A DNA stretch of 64,000 nt. It comes from Isoetes taiwanensis (Eukaryota; Streptophyta; Lycopodiopsida; Isoetales; Isoetaceae). Shown one piece after another: positions 45,808 to 55,939 of the stretch; position 1 is the first letter of the stretch; each line of letters begins with the position of its first letter. Both the position numbers and the translations under genes were made by a program. The stretch is taken from contig JAJEKV010000049.1 of assembly GCA_021234155.1 (NCBI GenBank), forward strand, positions 1,951,487-2,015,486. The letters run 5' to 3'. The notes under the pieces are model-generated. The model had not been told where the DNA came from, did not search any database, and saw nothing but the letters and a program-made list of their open reading frames with translations.

Positions 45808-48373
45808 ATGGCTGCTTCACCAAAATTCCCTCATCTTCAATTAACTGCTCCACGGGATCCTGCTCTTTTTGAGTCTGTTATCTTCTCCACTCCAACCTTT
45901 CGTCATTCCCTGGCCGGTCCAAGTAGGGAAGTTGCGGAACGCCACGGGCTCTATGAATTCTCCCAGCAGGACCTTCCTGCACCAAATCCGAGCAGTTTGT
46001 GGCTCACATGATCAACACCACGGACGGATACGCCACCAAGGTCGACCAGACAGATATTCTGCTCACCCCGCTTCTTCTTTCTCAGGTATTCCAGTTACCT
46101 TTATGCATGCCTGCTTTATCTTGGGCTGCTTTACAGGAACAAGATGTCGCTCAGTATGATCAAACTCCTTATCAGGCCAACACTCATAGACTCTCCAACA
46201 TTGCCAAGCCCCATGACCTCTTTGTTAAATTTCTGTGGCGCAAGTTCTATGGGTATTCCGTCAAGAATACCCACATAAATAAACAGTTTTTCAAGATTGT
46301 TATTGTGGCCATCCACTCCACTCATCCCATTGATTGGCCCCAAATTTTGTTTCTACGACTTCTTCATGAAATTGATCGCATCCGCGCCGCCCCTTCTTCA
46401 GGCCTTGAAACCGCCGTGGGTGCTCACCTTCAAGCCATCATCCGTCATTGTGTCCCTATACCCAGTCCAGGTTCCCCCACAACTCAGCATACTACTTCTC
46501 AAGCATCCACCCACCAACCCTCAAATCCCATTCCTGTTGACCACCAGGCTGACACATCACGCCCTCACCCTTCTCTTTGTCATGCTCAAAATCAAGAAAA
46601 ACCTATTTCTGTCTCCTCTTCCTCCACAGAAACCACGTACTCAAATTCTTATCATGTTTCTCAGACGTCACAGTCTAATCGCCAATAGGGCCCAGCACCT
46701 CCACCTTCTCGACAGGCCCTGTATCAATATCAGCAGGATGTCCAAGCAGCTGTCCTTAAGCTTCAGGACTCGCAAGAAACCTTCATGAATGGCATTCAAG
46801 GTTACATGGAAACCACGGAAGCACTTCACAGAGACTTTCAGGCCGCCACTGTCAAAATTCAATCTCTCGAAGATAGTCTTCAAGAAAAGCATGAGGCTCT
46901 TTTACAGGCCCGTGAATTTCTCAAGGCAGAACAAGAAAGGACTAGCCTGCTCGCTGATCAACAGGCTCAATTACGGTCAACTATTGAAGAATTGTTGGCT
47001 ACCATCAAGGCCAAGGATAACCTCCTTGCAGACAAAGATAAATTCCTTGCTGATCTCCAAACCCTATACACGGAGCTCTCTCAGAATTACAACAAACAGC
47101 TCCAAGATCTTGGTGAACGCAATGCGCGCATCACTTCTTTAGAAGACGAACTTTCCATGCTCCACAGTCAGGTCACGCCTCTACAGGCTCAACTTTCGGA
47201 AACTCAGAAGCAGAAGCTAATTGCTGATACCGAGATTGCCTCTCTTCGGCTTCAACTTCCCACTCCTGGGCAATCCTCTTCACAAGGCATGCTATCTCAC
47301 AAACGGTTCCGTGATCAATCCCGTCTCCTGCTCGAAAAAGATAATCAGATCCGAGACTTGGAACATCAACTCAAGCAAGCTGTTCAATCTACGGAAGAAG
47401 CACAAAGTCAACAGGAAGTATACATTGACCTTGCTCTCCGCATTCCTCAGAATTTTTTTACCCCTTCCAGCTATATGGATTACGTGATAGCCCGACGCTA
47501 TCTTTTTCTCCTCAAGTGGTATTCGGCAAACGGCAAACTTTCTGAGCCACTGGGCAGTGAGGATTTTCTAAGGATCTGGCCGGACCTTTCCATGGAAGAC
47601 AAAGGCTTACTCTGTGCACTCTTAGTCTTTGATCAACTCCACTGTGCGGATCCCGATTTTGTCATCTTCCGGGTTGTTCAGCCCATGGCTTATATTTTTC
47701 ATGATTTTTATCTGGCTGATACACAGGATAAGTTCTTAGATGGGCCTCATCGGATTTTTCAAGGCAACCCTCATTGGCTGTTATTGGAAAACAATCCGTA
47801 TCTACAGGATCCTGCTCACACCAACACTCTTTGCACGGAGTACATACCTGAGTTGGCTCATCACCTACCTCTCTGGCAAGCTGAGACGTTGGAACAGGTG
47901 CGGAAGAATTTAGCCCATCCTGAAGATCTTTCGTTTGCACAACTTTACATGCAAAGACTGGTGGCTACAACACCCCGCGCCCCTTTCCGACAAAGAAGAC
48001 TATACATACGGGTTGGGTTAATCCTCCAGTTTATACCATGCTCTCAGGCTCTGATTGGGATCTGTGGTGCCATGCTCTGGATGCAGATCTTGTTCGTGAA
48101 TTCAAGGAGCAGGCCCAGCAACCCACGCCAACAGGCATTGCTCAGTCTCCATATGCTTCCTTAGGTGCACCCCCCCCCCGCATATTCATCGCTGGATTGG
48201 CGCCTTCCCTTTTGACTAAAGTCATGGAAGGCCACGCCGACCGATTCCCTCGCGGCGCATCTCCCACCGACCTTCATTGGGATCCACGTTTTGTTCGCTG
48301 CTCTAATTGGAAGAATGGCGCTACCTTGGAACACAGTGAAAATTGGATCTACATCCCCAATGAGCTGCTATGA
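45808..48373 (+). CDS. ORF3 of element C: globular, coiled-coil, globular protein of unknown function
   Basis: About 850 codons in sense orientation between integrase and 3' LTR, with breaks near 45990, 46688 (an in-frame TAG) and 47970. The N-terminal domain (MAASPKFPHLQL to about 46430) includes ANTHRLSNIAKPHDLFVKFL and NKQFFKIVIVAIHSTHPIDW. Then comes a Ser/Thr/Pro/Gln-rich linker (about 46440-46690), a long heptad-rich coiled coil (about 46740-47420; for example IQSLEDSLQEKHEALLQARE), and a C-terminal domain (47430-48373; AYIFHDFYLADTQDKFL, ENWIYIPNELL). No signal peptide or membrane segment is evident, so it is not env-like. The N-terminal domain distantly recalls the 'putative plant transposon protein' domain of Athila-type elements; that is a guess. 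Copies A and B keep the same layout. Confidence 0.7.
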
Positions 48374-48817
48374 CGCCCACCTCGTTGTCTCCGACTTGAT
48401 CTTTTTTGAGAGCGCCATCTTCCCCTGCATCCATCCGCTCACGCACCAGCCGGATTTTGTGCTGCTTTAAAGTGCATTCTTTTGAGTTCTCTTGCCCGAC
48501 AACGTCCTATTTATTATTGCAACCCGAATGCTAGCGTCATTGCCTTCGGCCTTCAGACCTACCTTCTCATGGAATGCCAAGATGTTCCCTCGGGCCAAGC
48601 ACACCGCGCCCTTGAAGAGGTGGTGCACTCGTGGTTTCTCATTGACGCCTTCCCGCAATCGGGTCTCAACACCTGAAGCTCTTCACGCACGATTACCTAA
48701 CTCATTGCCGCCTATCACTCAGCGACCGCCCTCATACACTTAAGATTACTTTCAAGTTGCCGGGTTTCCACCATCGAGACTCTTTCCCCTTTTCTCATCC
48801 CCGAAAGTGTCGCTTTT
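48374..48817. other. Region between ORF3 and the purine tract of element C
   Basis: Short open pieces such as 48482-48676 (ECQDVPSGQAHRALEEVVH) correspond to the extended C terminus of ORF3 in copy B. ORF3 may therefore have ended further right before being interrupted in C. Confidence 0.45.
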
Positions 48818-48829
48818 GGGGAGGGGGAG
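48818..48829 (+). promoter_or_regulatory. Polypurine tract of element C
   Basis: GGGGAGGGGGAG directly before the 3' LTR start (the first T of TGTTAG appears to be lost). This is the plus-strand primer site of LTR retrotransposons. Copies A and B have GGTGGGGAG and GGTGGGAG here. Confidence 0.8.
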
Positions 48830-49412
48830 TTAGTCCCAGACGCCCCGGTACAGACTATTCATGCACACCGCGGACCAGGTCAAGAATAAGGAGCCACAGT
48901 CAGGTCCATGTCAGGCGTCAAAAGCCCAGCAGAAGACCAAGCAGCAGACCACGCAGAAGGCCATGGGCACGCCAAAGAAGAGGCCGAGAACAAACAAGTG
49001 ACGGGCCGCCGGGCCGCGGGCCATTTCGTTGCCAGAGGTAATCACAAAGATTCCTCGCAAATCAGGCCCTCTTCCAGGAGTCGGCACCGAGATCTGACAG
49101 ACTGTCTATATTGGGCCAAAGGCCATTGTACTATATATATGAGTAGAGCTAGCATTCATGGGCTAGATGAGTTTTTGGTCTTATCTCCATTCTGTTTTCT
49201 CTCTATTGCGAGAGCTCATGTATCAGCATTGATATCAAAGAGTTTTGTTCTCATCATTGTGTTCTCATTATTTTCTTTTGCTCTCTATCATTTCCTTTTC
49301 CTTTGTTTCTTTTGCAAATCCCGCGTGACACAGCTACCAGATTCTCCTGTTTGATCCACGGGTCCTCACAGAGGGCTGTCTTGCAGGAGTTCCCGAACCC
49401 AGACCCCAAACA
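48829..49412 (+). repeat. 3' LTR of element C
   Basis: 584 bp, GTTAGTCCC...CCAAACA, followed directly by the right target-site duplication GCCAC. The TATA box is at 49131-49142. Small differences from the 5' LTR are scattered; they give an insertion age only if base-calling errors are ruled out. Confidence 0.92.
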
Positions 49413-49417
49413 GCCAC
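49413..49417. other. Target-site duplication of element C, right (GCCAC)
   Basis: Partner of 37743-37747. Confidence 0.92.
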
Positions 49418-51511
49418 TTTGACCTCTTATTCTTGAATTCACTTCCCAAAAGCACTCATAGTAGATGTGGCGCTTCCATATTGACCAAGTCAGAAGCACA
49501 TATTTGCTTGTTTTGGCGAGTCCATAGCATCAACACACTTGTCTCACTCCATCTACATGTTCACATTCCATATCCTCCATCTTATATTCACACGACAACT
49601 CATTTCTACACTCATTCTATCATACATCTTCACACACTTCATCTTCTATTATTGATACTTCACCTGCGTCACATTCTCACCATCTCCACATCCATTTCTC
49701 CATACATGCACGCTATCCACATCACACTACTATCATACTCACACTCATCCCATCATATTTGCAGTTTACATCATATTCTCATTTGGAAACATTTGGCATA
49801 GGTTGAAGACCCTTCCATGTATTCATTTTTGGCACCCTATGGCTAAGGGGACCAGCCATTTTCTTGTTTTGGCGAGATGTTGCCCCCAAAGGGCAACATA
49901 TTAACCTTGGTCTACATGTCTAAAGACTAGGTCAAAGATTGGAAGAAAGACTAGGTCAAAGATTGGAAGACCTTGGTAGGCAACATTGATATGAAGGTCA
50001 AGATTGAGTCTAAATTTGAGCCCTAAGATGCCGGATTTTGAAAAATGAAAACTATATACCGGGGAAATGTTCACAAAAATATTTTGAAGGCCCAGACACA
50101 TTCAGACTGAATATTGCTTTATGCTGAGTAGGATCTGAATAGTTTTGAAGCTTTGGAGCACTCCTCATTTGGATTTGCAAAGATCTGAGTGAAAGATTTT
50201 CTTATGATATTATTTGATGACCCTATGATTTGTTTGATGACCTGATTACATTCCCTATGATATTATCTTGAGGTGTATGGCTTATCTATTATCAATGAGA
50301 ATTGCCTATAAGTGTTCAGATCTTTTTCTGTTATGAGTTTAGAGATTTTGTCATTCAAAAAGTTCCTCAAAAAAAATCCCCTATCTCAAAACTTGTCTTA
50401 GACAAGTTGCCATTATCTTTACACCTATTTGAACCTGTGTATTCAAAAATTTCCAAAAAATACCCACTCCAGTTTGAGTTACAAAATTTGACACTCTGTC
50501 TGATACAATTCTTGACTGTTTTTTGCAAAATCAGTACCAAAAGAATACTTTTGGTGATTCAAATTGCAATTGACTACTTGCCCCTCATCTTTGCTACTTT
50601 TCACACATTGGCTTTGGAATCTATCAAAAATTTGTCCTGCAACTCAAGATCCAAGTTTTCTGATCACTGTTCTACATTTTGACTTGCATTGACCAAAAAT
50701 TGACTCAACTTTGAGCATGGAAATCTCACAGATCTGAGCTCTGACTTGGTTAGGATTTTTACCTCATCATCCAGAATACTTTTCTAAGCAAGTATCCATC
50801 TCTGCAAGCCACCTCGATTTGAGTACTGCTATTGTCATGAACCCATATGGTCGTCACAACTATCCTTTTTTGGAAATGGGAAAGGTACGAACTTACATTC
50901 TTTGAGCTATTTTAGTGGTTTCTTCTTGTAACGAATGATCACCTTAAGTGATTTGGAGGTTCTAATTCCAACTTGAACATAGTTTCAAGTTGGCTTCATG
51001 TGTTTGACTCTTAAGCCAAGTTGAGGGTCAACATTCCAGTCAATCTCCAAGGAGATTATGAAGAACATACTTGCAAAATTTCTAGTCCACGATAACATAT
51101 TTGTCAATTTTCAATGACATATCTACTACTTTGCATCTCCAACGAAATTTTCAATACACACTAGTAGCTCATAAATCTGTCTATAATGAGATAATCCATA
51201 TGTATATTATATATGTTGTGGTGTAGGCCCAACAACACATCCATTTTAAAGAAATCAATCGACACATTTCCTATCGTAACAACTTGTTAATGCCCACAAC
51301 TTGCATGCCACAACCAAAAATTAACCCACAATTCAAGAATAATACACACATGCGTCATCAAATGCGATTTCAACAATGTAACTAGCAGATAAATCCAACT
51401 ACTAAAACTCCCAAGCACATGCTCACTGTTCAATAATCAAAATTCACAAAACACTTTCATGCTTTCATGCTTAACTTCCATGCTTGACTTTTATGATTCA
51501 CGACTTCATGC
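49418..51511. other. Unassigned stretch right of element C (probably more of D, then unknown)
   Basis: The first part continues the host sequence of element C's insertion site. It is pyrimidine/CA-rich (49550-49760), then has CATGTTGCCC-like inverted bits near 49876-49900. A 24-bp direct repeat, AGACTAGGTCAAAGATTGGA plus four bases, occurs at 49924 and 49948. A 126-codon ORF at 50302-50682 has no recognisable content. Near 50834-50885 the reading MNPYGRHNYPFLEMGK runs into GTACGA, which could be a small exon with a splice donor; unsupported otherwise. Confidence 0.4.
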
Positions 51512-52087
51512 TTAACTTTGCCAAGGCTTGTATCTGTGTGTGTTCTTCACCAGTAACTTCATTTTTTCCTCAGTCTTGGCCTGCAGTATTTCTTCTATCT
51601 TTGGGGTGAGTACTGTTAGCACTTCATCATGGACATCCATCTTGAATGCAGGTACCCGTAAAAATTTCCAGGGACTGCTAAGGTAAGTCTTGTATAATGA
51701 ATCATCAAGAAGCAAAGTCTTACCTTTGAATCTTGGGTATGACTCATATATTTTCCCAAGTGGCTTCATCATGATCGATGTACCTGTGTTTGTTAGGGTG
51801 GTGAAAACCGGTCCGCACACATTTTTCCTATCCCCATACAAATTGAACTGGCCCCTCAAACTGACATAGTATTTGCAAAGACATCTTCCACATTAGAGAG
51901 TTGCATTGAAGACCATATACCAACACAACACTTCGTAACAGCACCGCTCGGGTCCTAATATCACTTTCTTTTCGCTAGTGTATGTCATTGTCAATCCTCG
52001 CCTAAGCCGTATGTGTTCATTTGCACCAAATGTTTTTACCAACACACCATTTAAATCCAAGACAATGAGTTTATCTTTTGTCGCCAA
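51512..52087 (-). pseudogene. FCP1/NIF-type phosphatase domain (HAD family), frame-broken
   Basis: Minus strand, 52087 downward: KDKLIVLDLNGVLVKTFG, then after a frame change VGIWSSMQLSNVEDVFANTM (about 51930-51870), then 51770-51512: MMKPLGKIYESYPRFKGKTL, LLLDDSLYKTYLSSPWKFL. These are the three signature blocks of the FCP1 homology domain: the nucleophile strand, the G-I-W-S/T-S block and the late LLxDDSxxK motif. The first block is DLNG rather than the DxDxT/V of active phosphatases, a change also seen in a plant subfamily. Frame breaks near 51960 and 51860 and the missing spacing between blocks suggest a pseudogene or introns. It belongs to the same minus-strand gene as 52365-54160. Confidence 0.7.
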
Positions 52088-52364
52088 ATCAATATTTAGT
52101 ACGCTTGGAACATCCCTGAATACCTACACAACAGAATTACTACATGAATAAATAGATGTAGATGAAAATAAAAAATGGGTTGAATGTGGAAACCTTTTCA
52201 GACAATGCCAGGATTCTCTCGACCTAACAGATTCAACCGGTAATCCTACGCTGAATGCAACAAAAGAAAATCAATAATATTCATTGTTTATTTCGGGCTT
52301 GCCCAAAGAATGCCCACATCGACCCATTGTTAAGGGTAGCAATCACTTGTTGAACATCGCTCAC

Positions 52365-53060
52365 CTAAAACCCGAGGGCCTCGAACCAGATTTTCTTCGT
52401 AACATACATCGATAGGTGTGGTGTCATGATTGAGACTCCCTCGTGATCTTTTGCATAGCTACTTTTTGTTCTTTCTTGTAGCCCGAACAACTTCTTTGCT
52501 ATCCTCCGCCTTTTACCCTCTTTGTTCTTTCCCGCCTTTCCTTTTCGCAAGTATTCACCCAAGTTGCCCCTCATCCGATGGAATTACTCCCTCAACTTCC
52601 TTAGGTACTTCAAGGTGTACAATCGGTTCGTTGTTTTTTTCCATTAACCGGTGTCAGAGTTTACAACCGGTGCCGTGGTTTACAGCCTTCTTGACAACTT
52701 TTGACTGGTGGTGGTGGTTCTCATTGTTGCATTCAAATCACCACAATTGACTGATTCTATAGGACTTTGGGTGGGTTGTGCATCTTCAAATAGCACCATT
52801 GTCCTTCTTTGAACCCCTCAAGGGTGAGACCTCAATTGCGTGATCTGATTAACACATCCTTTTTTGGTGTACTATTTGAAGCACCTGCAACATGGCCAAA
52901 ACCTAGCTCGCCAAATACACCCTCTCGCACCTTTCCGTAACAACCATGAATACATTGTCCTCCTCTCAACAATGAACAACAAGCTATATGATACTCATGT
53001 TGGCAATTCAAGCTAAACTTAACCTCGTAAGCTTTTAGTGAATTCCGCATCACATGTCGA
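52365..53060 (-). pseudogene. Middle exons of the same gene (Cys/His-rich and basic segments)
   Basis: 53053-52832 reads LKAYEVKFSLNCQHEYHIAC, CSLLRGGQCIHGCYG and FGELGFGHVAGASN: a compact Cys/His cluster that could bind zinc. 52574-52365 reads GKNKEGKRRRIAKKLFGLQE and HLSMYVTKKIWFEALGFSV, a basic stretch leading toward the phosphatase block. Exon limits are not certain. The combination suggests a nuclear or regulatory protein, but I do not recognise the gene. Confidence 0.45.
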
Positions 53061-53089
53061 ACATGTATAAAATGGATCTTCCACTAACA

Positions 53090-54160
53090 ACTTATCTCAG
53101 ATAATAGTAGAGATGCTAAATGTTGCTTGTGAGTATCCATTTTCAGCTTCCACAAATTGTTTATGTAGAATTGCGTAAGTCTCTCGCTCTTCTTCGAGAA
53201 CTTTTAACTCCTCCTCAAGTTTGAGTTTACATTTGACCCGCTTTCATTAATGTATGTAGGGTTCATTGCTTTTTGTACCTTGTTCCTCGCCAAGTTTCCA
53301 TCCGGATACCGCTTCCAAATCTTTAATTTCGCCTCCAACTCACAAAGCTTGATTGCTTGAACTCCTCCCCGCTTTGTAGCCAAATCATTTGTGGCCTGCC
53401 TTAAACTGTTTCAAAACCTCTTCCAACATCATTTTCGTGAATTCGGAGGCCTTCTCATTGCCTTTCAGCTCACTTCCCACTGCCTGTAATCTTTTGTGAT
53501 AAGTAAACCTGATTTTCCAATCTCCCTCATCGCATTCTCTAAGGTTTTTATGTTTTCATCACATGCACCGATATCATTTGATCCAAACCGCCTTCATTTC
53601 AGTTTTCCTAACATGTGCTACAACATCCGCCTGCTTTTACTTTGTCTATTGTTGTGGTATCTTTTGGCATTGCACAAAGAAATGCAATTCAGCTTTACTT
53701 TGTGTTCCTCGGTGCAAGTATTGATCTAGTGCAATTTTCAAACGCGAAAAGCAAGGGCCGCTTGCTTTCTTACTTCTTTGTTGTGACAATTCTTGTAGAT
53801 TTTTCTACAGAGTGTTTCCAACTTCTCTTGAAGATGCTCCTTTGCACAAAGGCCATTTTATCTTTCCCTTGTTCAACTTCTTTTGTCCAAACAATCCCAA
53901 TCTCGATCCGTGACATTATTTTCCAACCAAGCTTTCTTCCTCGTGGGGCTTCACCCCCGAATTGCATGCACCTCGATGTCGTGGAAAGTCATCAAGGCCC
54001 ATGCCTCCATCATCAACAAAGGAAACACCGATCCGTGGTTTTCGCGCCTGTGGGAAAAAGGAGGGAGAAGGGCGTGACGGGCTTCGACGTCCGCGAGTTT
54101 CAGCACTTAAAGTGCTTAAACGCTTCGCCAAAAGTTGTACCCCACTAGCGATTTTACACC
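53090..54160 (-). pseudogene. 5' exon(s) of the same gene, coiled-coil region
   Basis: Minus-strand pieces in shifting frames: KEHLQEKLETLCRKIYKNC (about 53840-53785), ENIKTLENAMREI (about 53555-53515), GSELKGNEKASEFTKMMLEE (about 53480-53420), KLCELEAKLKIWKRYPDGN (about 53355-53300), KLKLEEELKVLEEERETYAI (about 53225-53165). Heptad-like Leu/Glu/Lys spacing indicates coiled coil. The proximal part (54131-53900) is Arg/Ser/Pro-rich. The gene begins within 80 bases of a PBS-like site and LTR (54226-54605). Confidence 0.5.
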
Positions 54161-54225
54161 CAGATGTAGTTTAGGTACTTGTGCTCTCTTCATGGTTGCG
54201 TCTCTTGTTCCTTGTTCATTACATT

Positions 54226-54238
54226 AACTCTGATAGCA
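54226..54238 (-). other. PBS-like site (initiator-Met tRNA type), minus strand
   Basis: Minus strand TGCTATCAGAGTT starts directly after the ...CTAACA end of the LTR. It resembles the TGGTATCAGAGC primer-binding site complementary to tRNA-iMet, with two or three mismatches. Confidence 0.6.
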
Positions 54239-54605
54239 TGTTAGAAATATGAAAGATGCAAATAAAAGAAGCTAAATAATGAGCCTCTTTGTCCACAAAA
54301 CAAGATCAATCTTTATTCAATATGAGATCAATATTTATACACAAGTATAGTGCCATATTAAGCAAAGAGTGCGAGCAAAGGTGAAAAGGTAAGGGTACAC
54401 ATCTCCTTATAAGGAGAATCCAAATAGCAACACGCACAGAAGAGATATATTACTACGTACAACTAGCAAGATATTTAGCATTTTAGGACTGACGTAACAT
54501 AAAAACTAGTTTAGCCACCATTTTGCCATGTCATTCAGTTAGCCACCATACTGCCTTATCTTCAATCATATGTTGCCACACTGCTTTATTTTCAGGAATC
54601 TTAAC
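54239..54605 (-). repeat. Lone LTR (367 bp, TGTTA...TAACA), minus strand
   Basis: Plus strand TGTTAGAAATATG...GAATCTTAACA; termini are 5-bp inverted repeats TGTTA/TAACA. A PBS-like sequence adjoins on the left, so on the minus strand this is a 5' LTR whose element runs leftwards into the coiled-coil/phosphatase gene. No second LTR copy is found to the left down to 49418. Copia-like by size and termini. Confidence 0.65.
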
Positions 54606-54739
54606 AACCTAAATTTTTGCTCACATTCTTGGCTGGACTTGCAACACGTGGCACAAAAAAGACGATATATTTATATTATAGGGAAGATCAAAGTAATACA
54701 TTATCTGAATTGACTCCAACACAAGATCAATAGAATAGA

Positions 54740-54860
54740 ATTGTTTTTATGATGTTAGTCTCATGGAATGTACAGGGAATAGCCTCTTCCCCACCCTTAA
54801 GCAGAGCCATATTTCTTTCTATTTATCTAGATTCAATGCTCAATTTCACTCTCCTCCCCT
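54740..54860 (+). pseudogene. Possible LINE endonuclease start
   Basis: Plus strand MMLVSWNVQGIASS at 54749 resembles the first strand of LINE endonucleases (I-L-S-W-N-x-x-G). Only about 15 residues fit; the rest is not recognisable. LINE debris of opposite orientation follows, so this may be chance or a second fragment. Confidence 0.3.
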
Positions 54861-55079
54861 CCCCCCGGGCCTTTTCTAAGGGTCGGATATATATTAAATG
54901 GAACTCATCAATTACATACATACGCCACGTGATGTCATACACCTACACAATATATTCGTTTATGTAGGGATAGCCATTCAGCTATGAAGTTGAACTGTTA
55001 CAGGAGTGATAAAGAGAGTCGTGGGCTAGGGACACCCACTCCTCCTCCTCCTCAAAAGCTACAAGGTACTGGCAAACCT

Positions 55080-55600
55080 TTTTGTTTCAAGGATGGCCAT
55101 AGGCTATTATGGTGGAGATATTCCTAGAAGAACACTAATTGTTTCCGCATCTTCTATATTAGCCATAGAAATCATCCTTTGCATAAATTCATTCCAACTT
55201 GCCAAGATGAGGATACAACCCTAATAACAGTTCCTTTTCTAAAAGAAAAAACTCAAAACTTCAATTTCTCCCACATTGGATGAAGTTCCCAACAATACAT
55301 GAGACAATGTTCAATTGTTTCTACTTCCTGCTTGCACATTAAACACCTCGGTGAGACATCTCAGTTGAACTTGCTCACTACTACGTTGACTCTGATTGCT
55401 CTGTGAAAAGTTTGCCATAGTAGTAAGGATACTTTTGTAGCAAGTGGCTTTTCCAGAACCATTTCCATACTTGAGAAACTTGGTCATCTTCTAATGCTAC
55501 CTCCCATAATGGAAAGGGAGGCTTATCATTTTATTCACATGCAGTCTCTTGGATGCCTTTGAGACAAAATGTTTTTTTTATCAAGATTTCACAGGGTAAG
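55080..55600 (-). pseudogene. LINE 3' fragment with zf-RVT domain
   Basis: Minus strand about 55520-55270: WEVALEDDQVSQVWKWFWK, then LATKVSLLLWQTFHRAIRVN, then SPRCLMCKQEVETIEHCLMY followed by CWELHPMWEKL. The pattern C-x2-C-x7-H-x4-C with preceding ..LLWQ..H.AI.V.. is the zf-RVT zinc-binding domain found after RT in plant LINEs. Stops and at least one frame change are present. Confidence 0.75.
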
Positions 55601-55852
55601 AAGAAAGCACCTACATGTGGATAAGTAAATGTCGGTATATTGTCTAGTACCATTTCCCAAGCTCATTTTTCCCGCGCTCTCAAATTAAACTCGCTTTGAA
55701 ATGAATTCCAGGAGCATTGTACAATGCATTGATACCAATCCCCAATGCAAGAGACACCTGCCACAATCCATATGCTTTGGATTCTTTTATTCAATACCGA
55801 AAAACGTGGCACGTGGCCCTTGCTGGTTTCCACCCACAACCACCACAAAGCA

Positions 55853-55853
<1 letters not shown>

Positions 55854-55883
<30 letters not shown>

Positions 55884-55939
55884 AAGAAGAAGAAGAAGAA
55901 GAAGAAGAAGAAGAAGAAGAAGAAGAAGAAGAAGAAGAG
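55854..55939. repeat. (GAA)n microsatellite, about 28 repeats
   Basis: Pure AAG/GAA run ending in GAGAATATTCTTTTTTGA, the left end of the 2.6-kb unit 1. Long open frames across it (poly-Lys/Arg/Ser) are artefacts of the repeat. Confidence 0.98.

Larger units (their letters stand above)
37748..49412 (+). mobile_element. Ty3/gypsy retrotransposon C, complete with two LTRs
   Basis: 11.7 kb from LTR to LTR with a 5-bp target duplication. Order: 5' LTR, gag, protease, RT, RNase H, integrase, spacer carrying a 706-bp MITE, ORF3, purine tract, 3' LTR. The lineage is non-chromodomain and Athila/Tat-like by RT and integrase style. The ORF between integrase and 3' LTR is in sense orientation, unlike the antisense extra ORFs of some Tat elements. 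Segments 39687-40409, 43567-44218 and 45999-47960 are open and rich in normal CTG/CAG codons, while 40440-43500 is broken every few dozen bases. Confidence 0.93.

Noticed and set aside
45808-48373. ORF3 as a retroviral-type envelope gene
   Set aside because: No signal peptide, transmembrane segment or fusion-type motif is visible; the middle is a long hydrophilic coiled coil.
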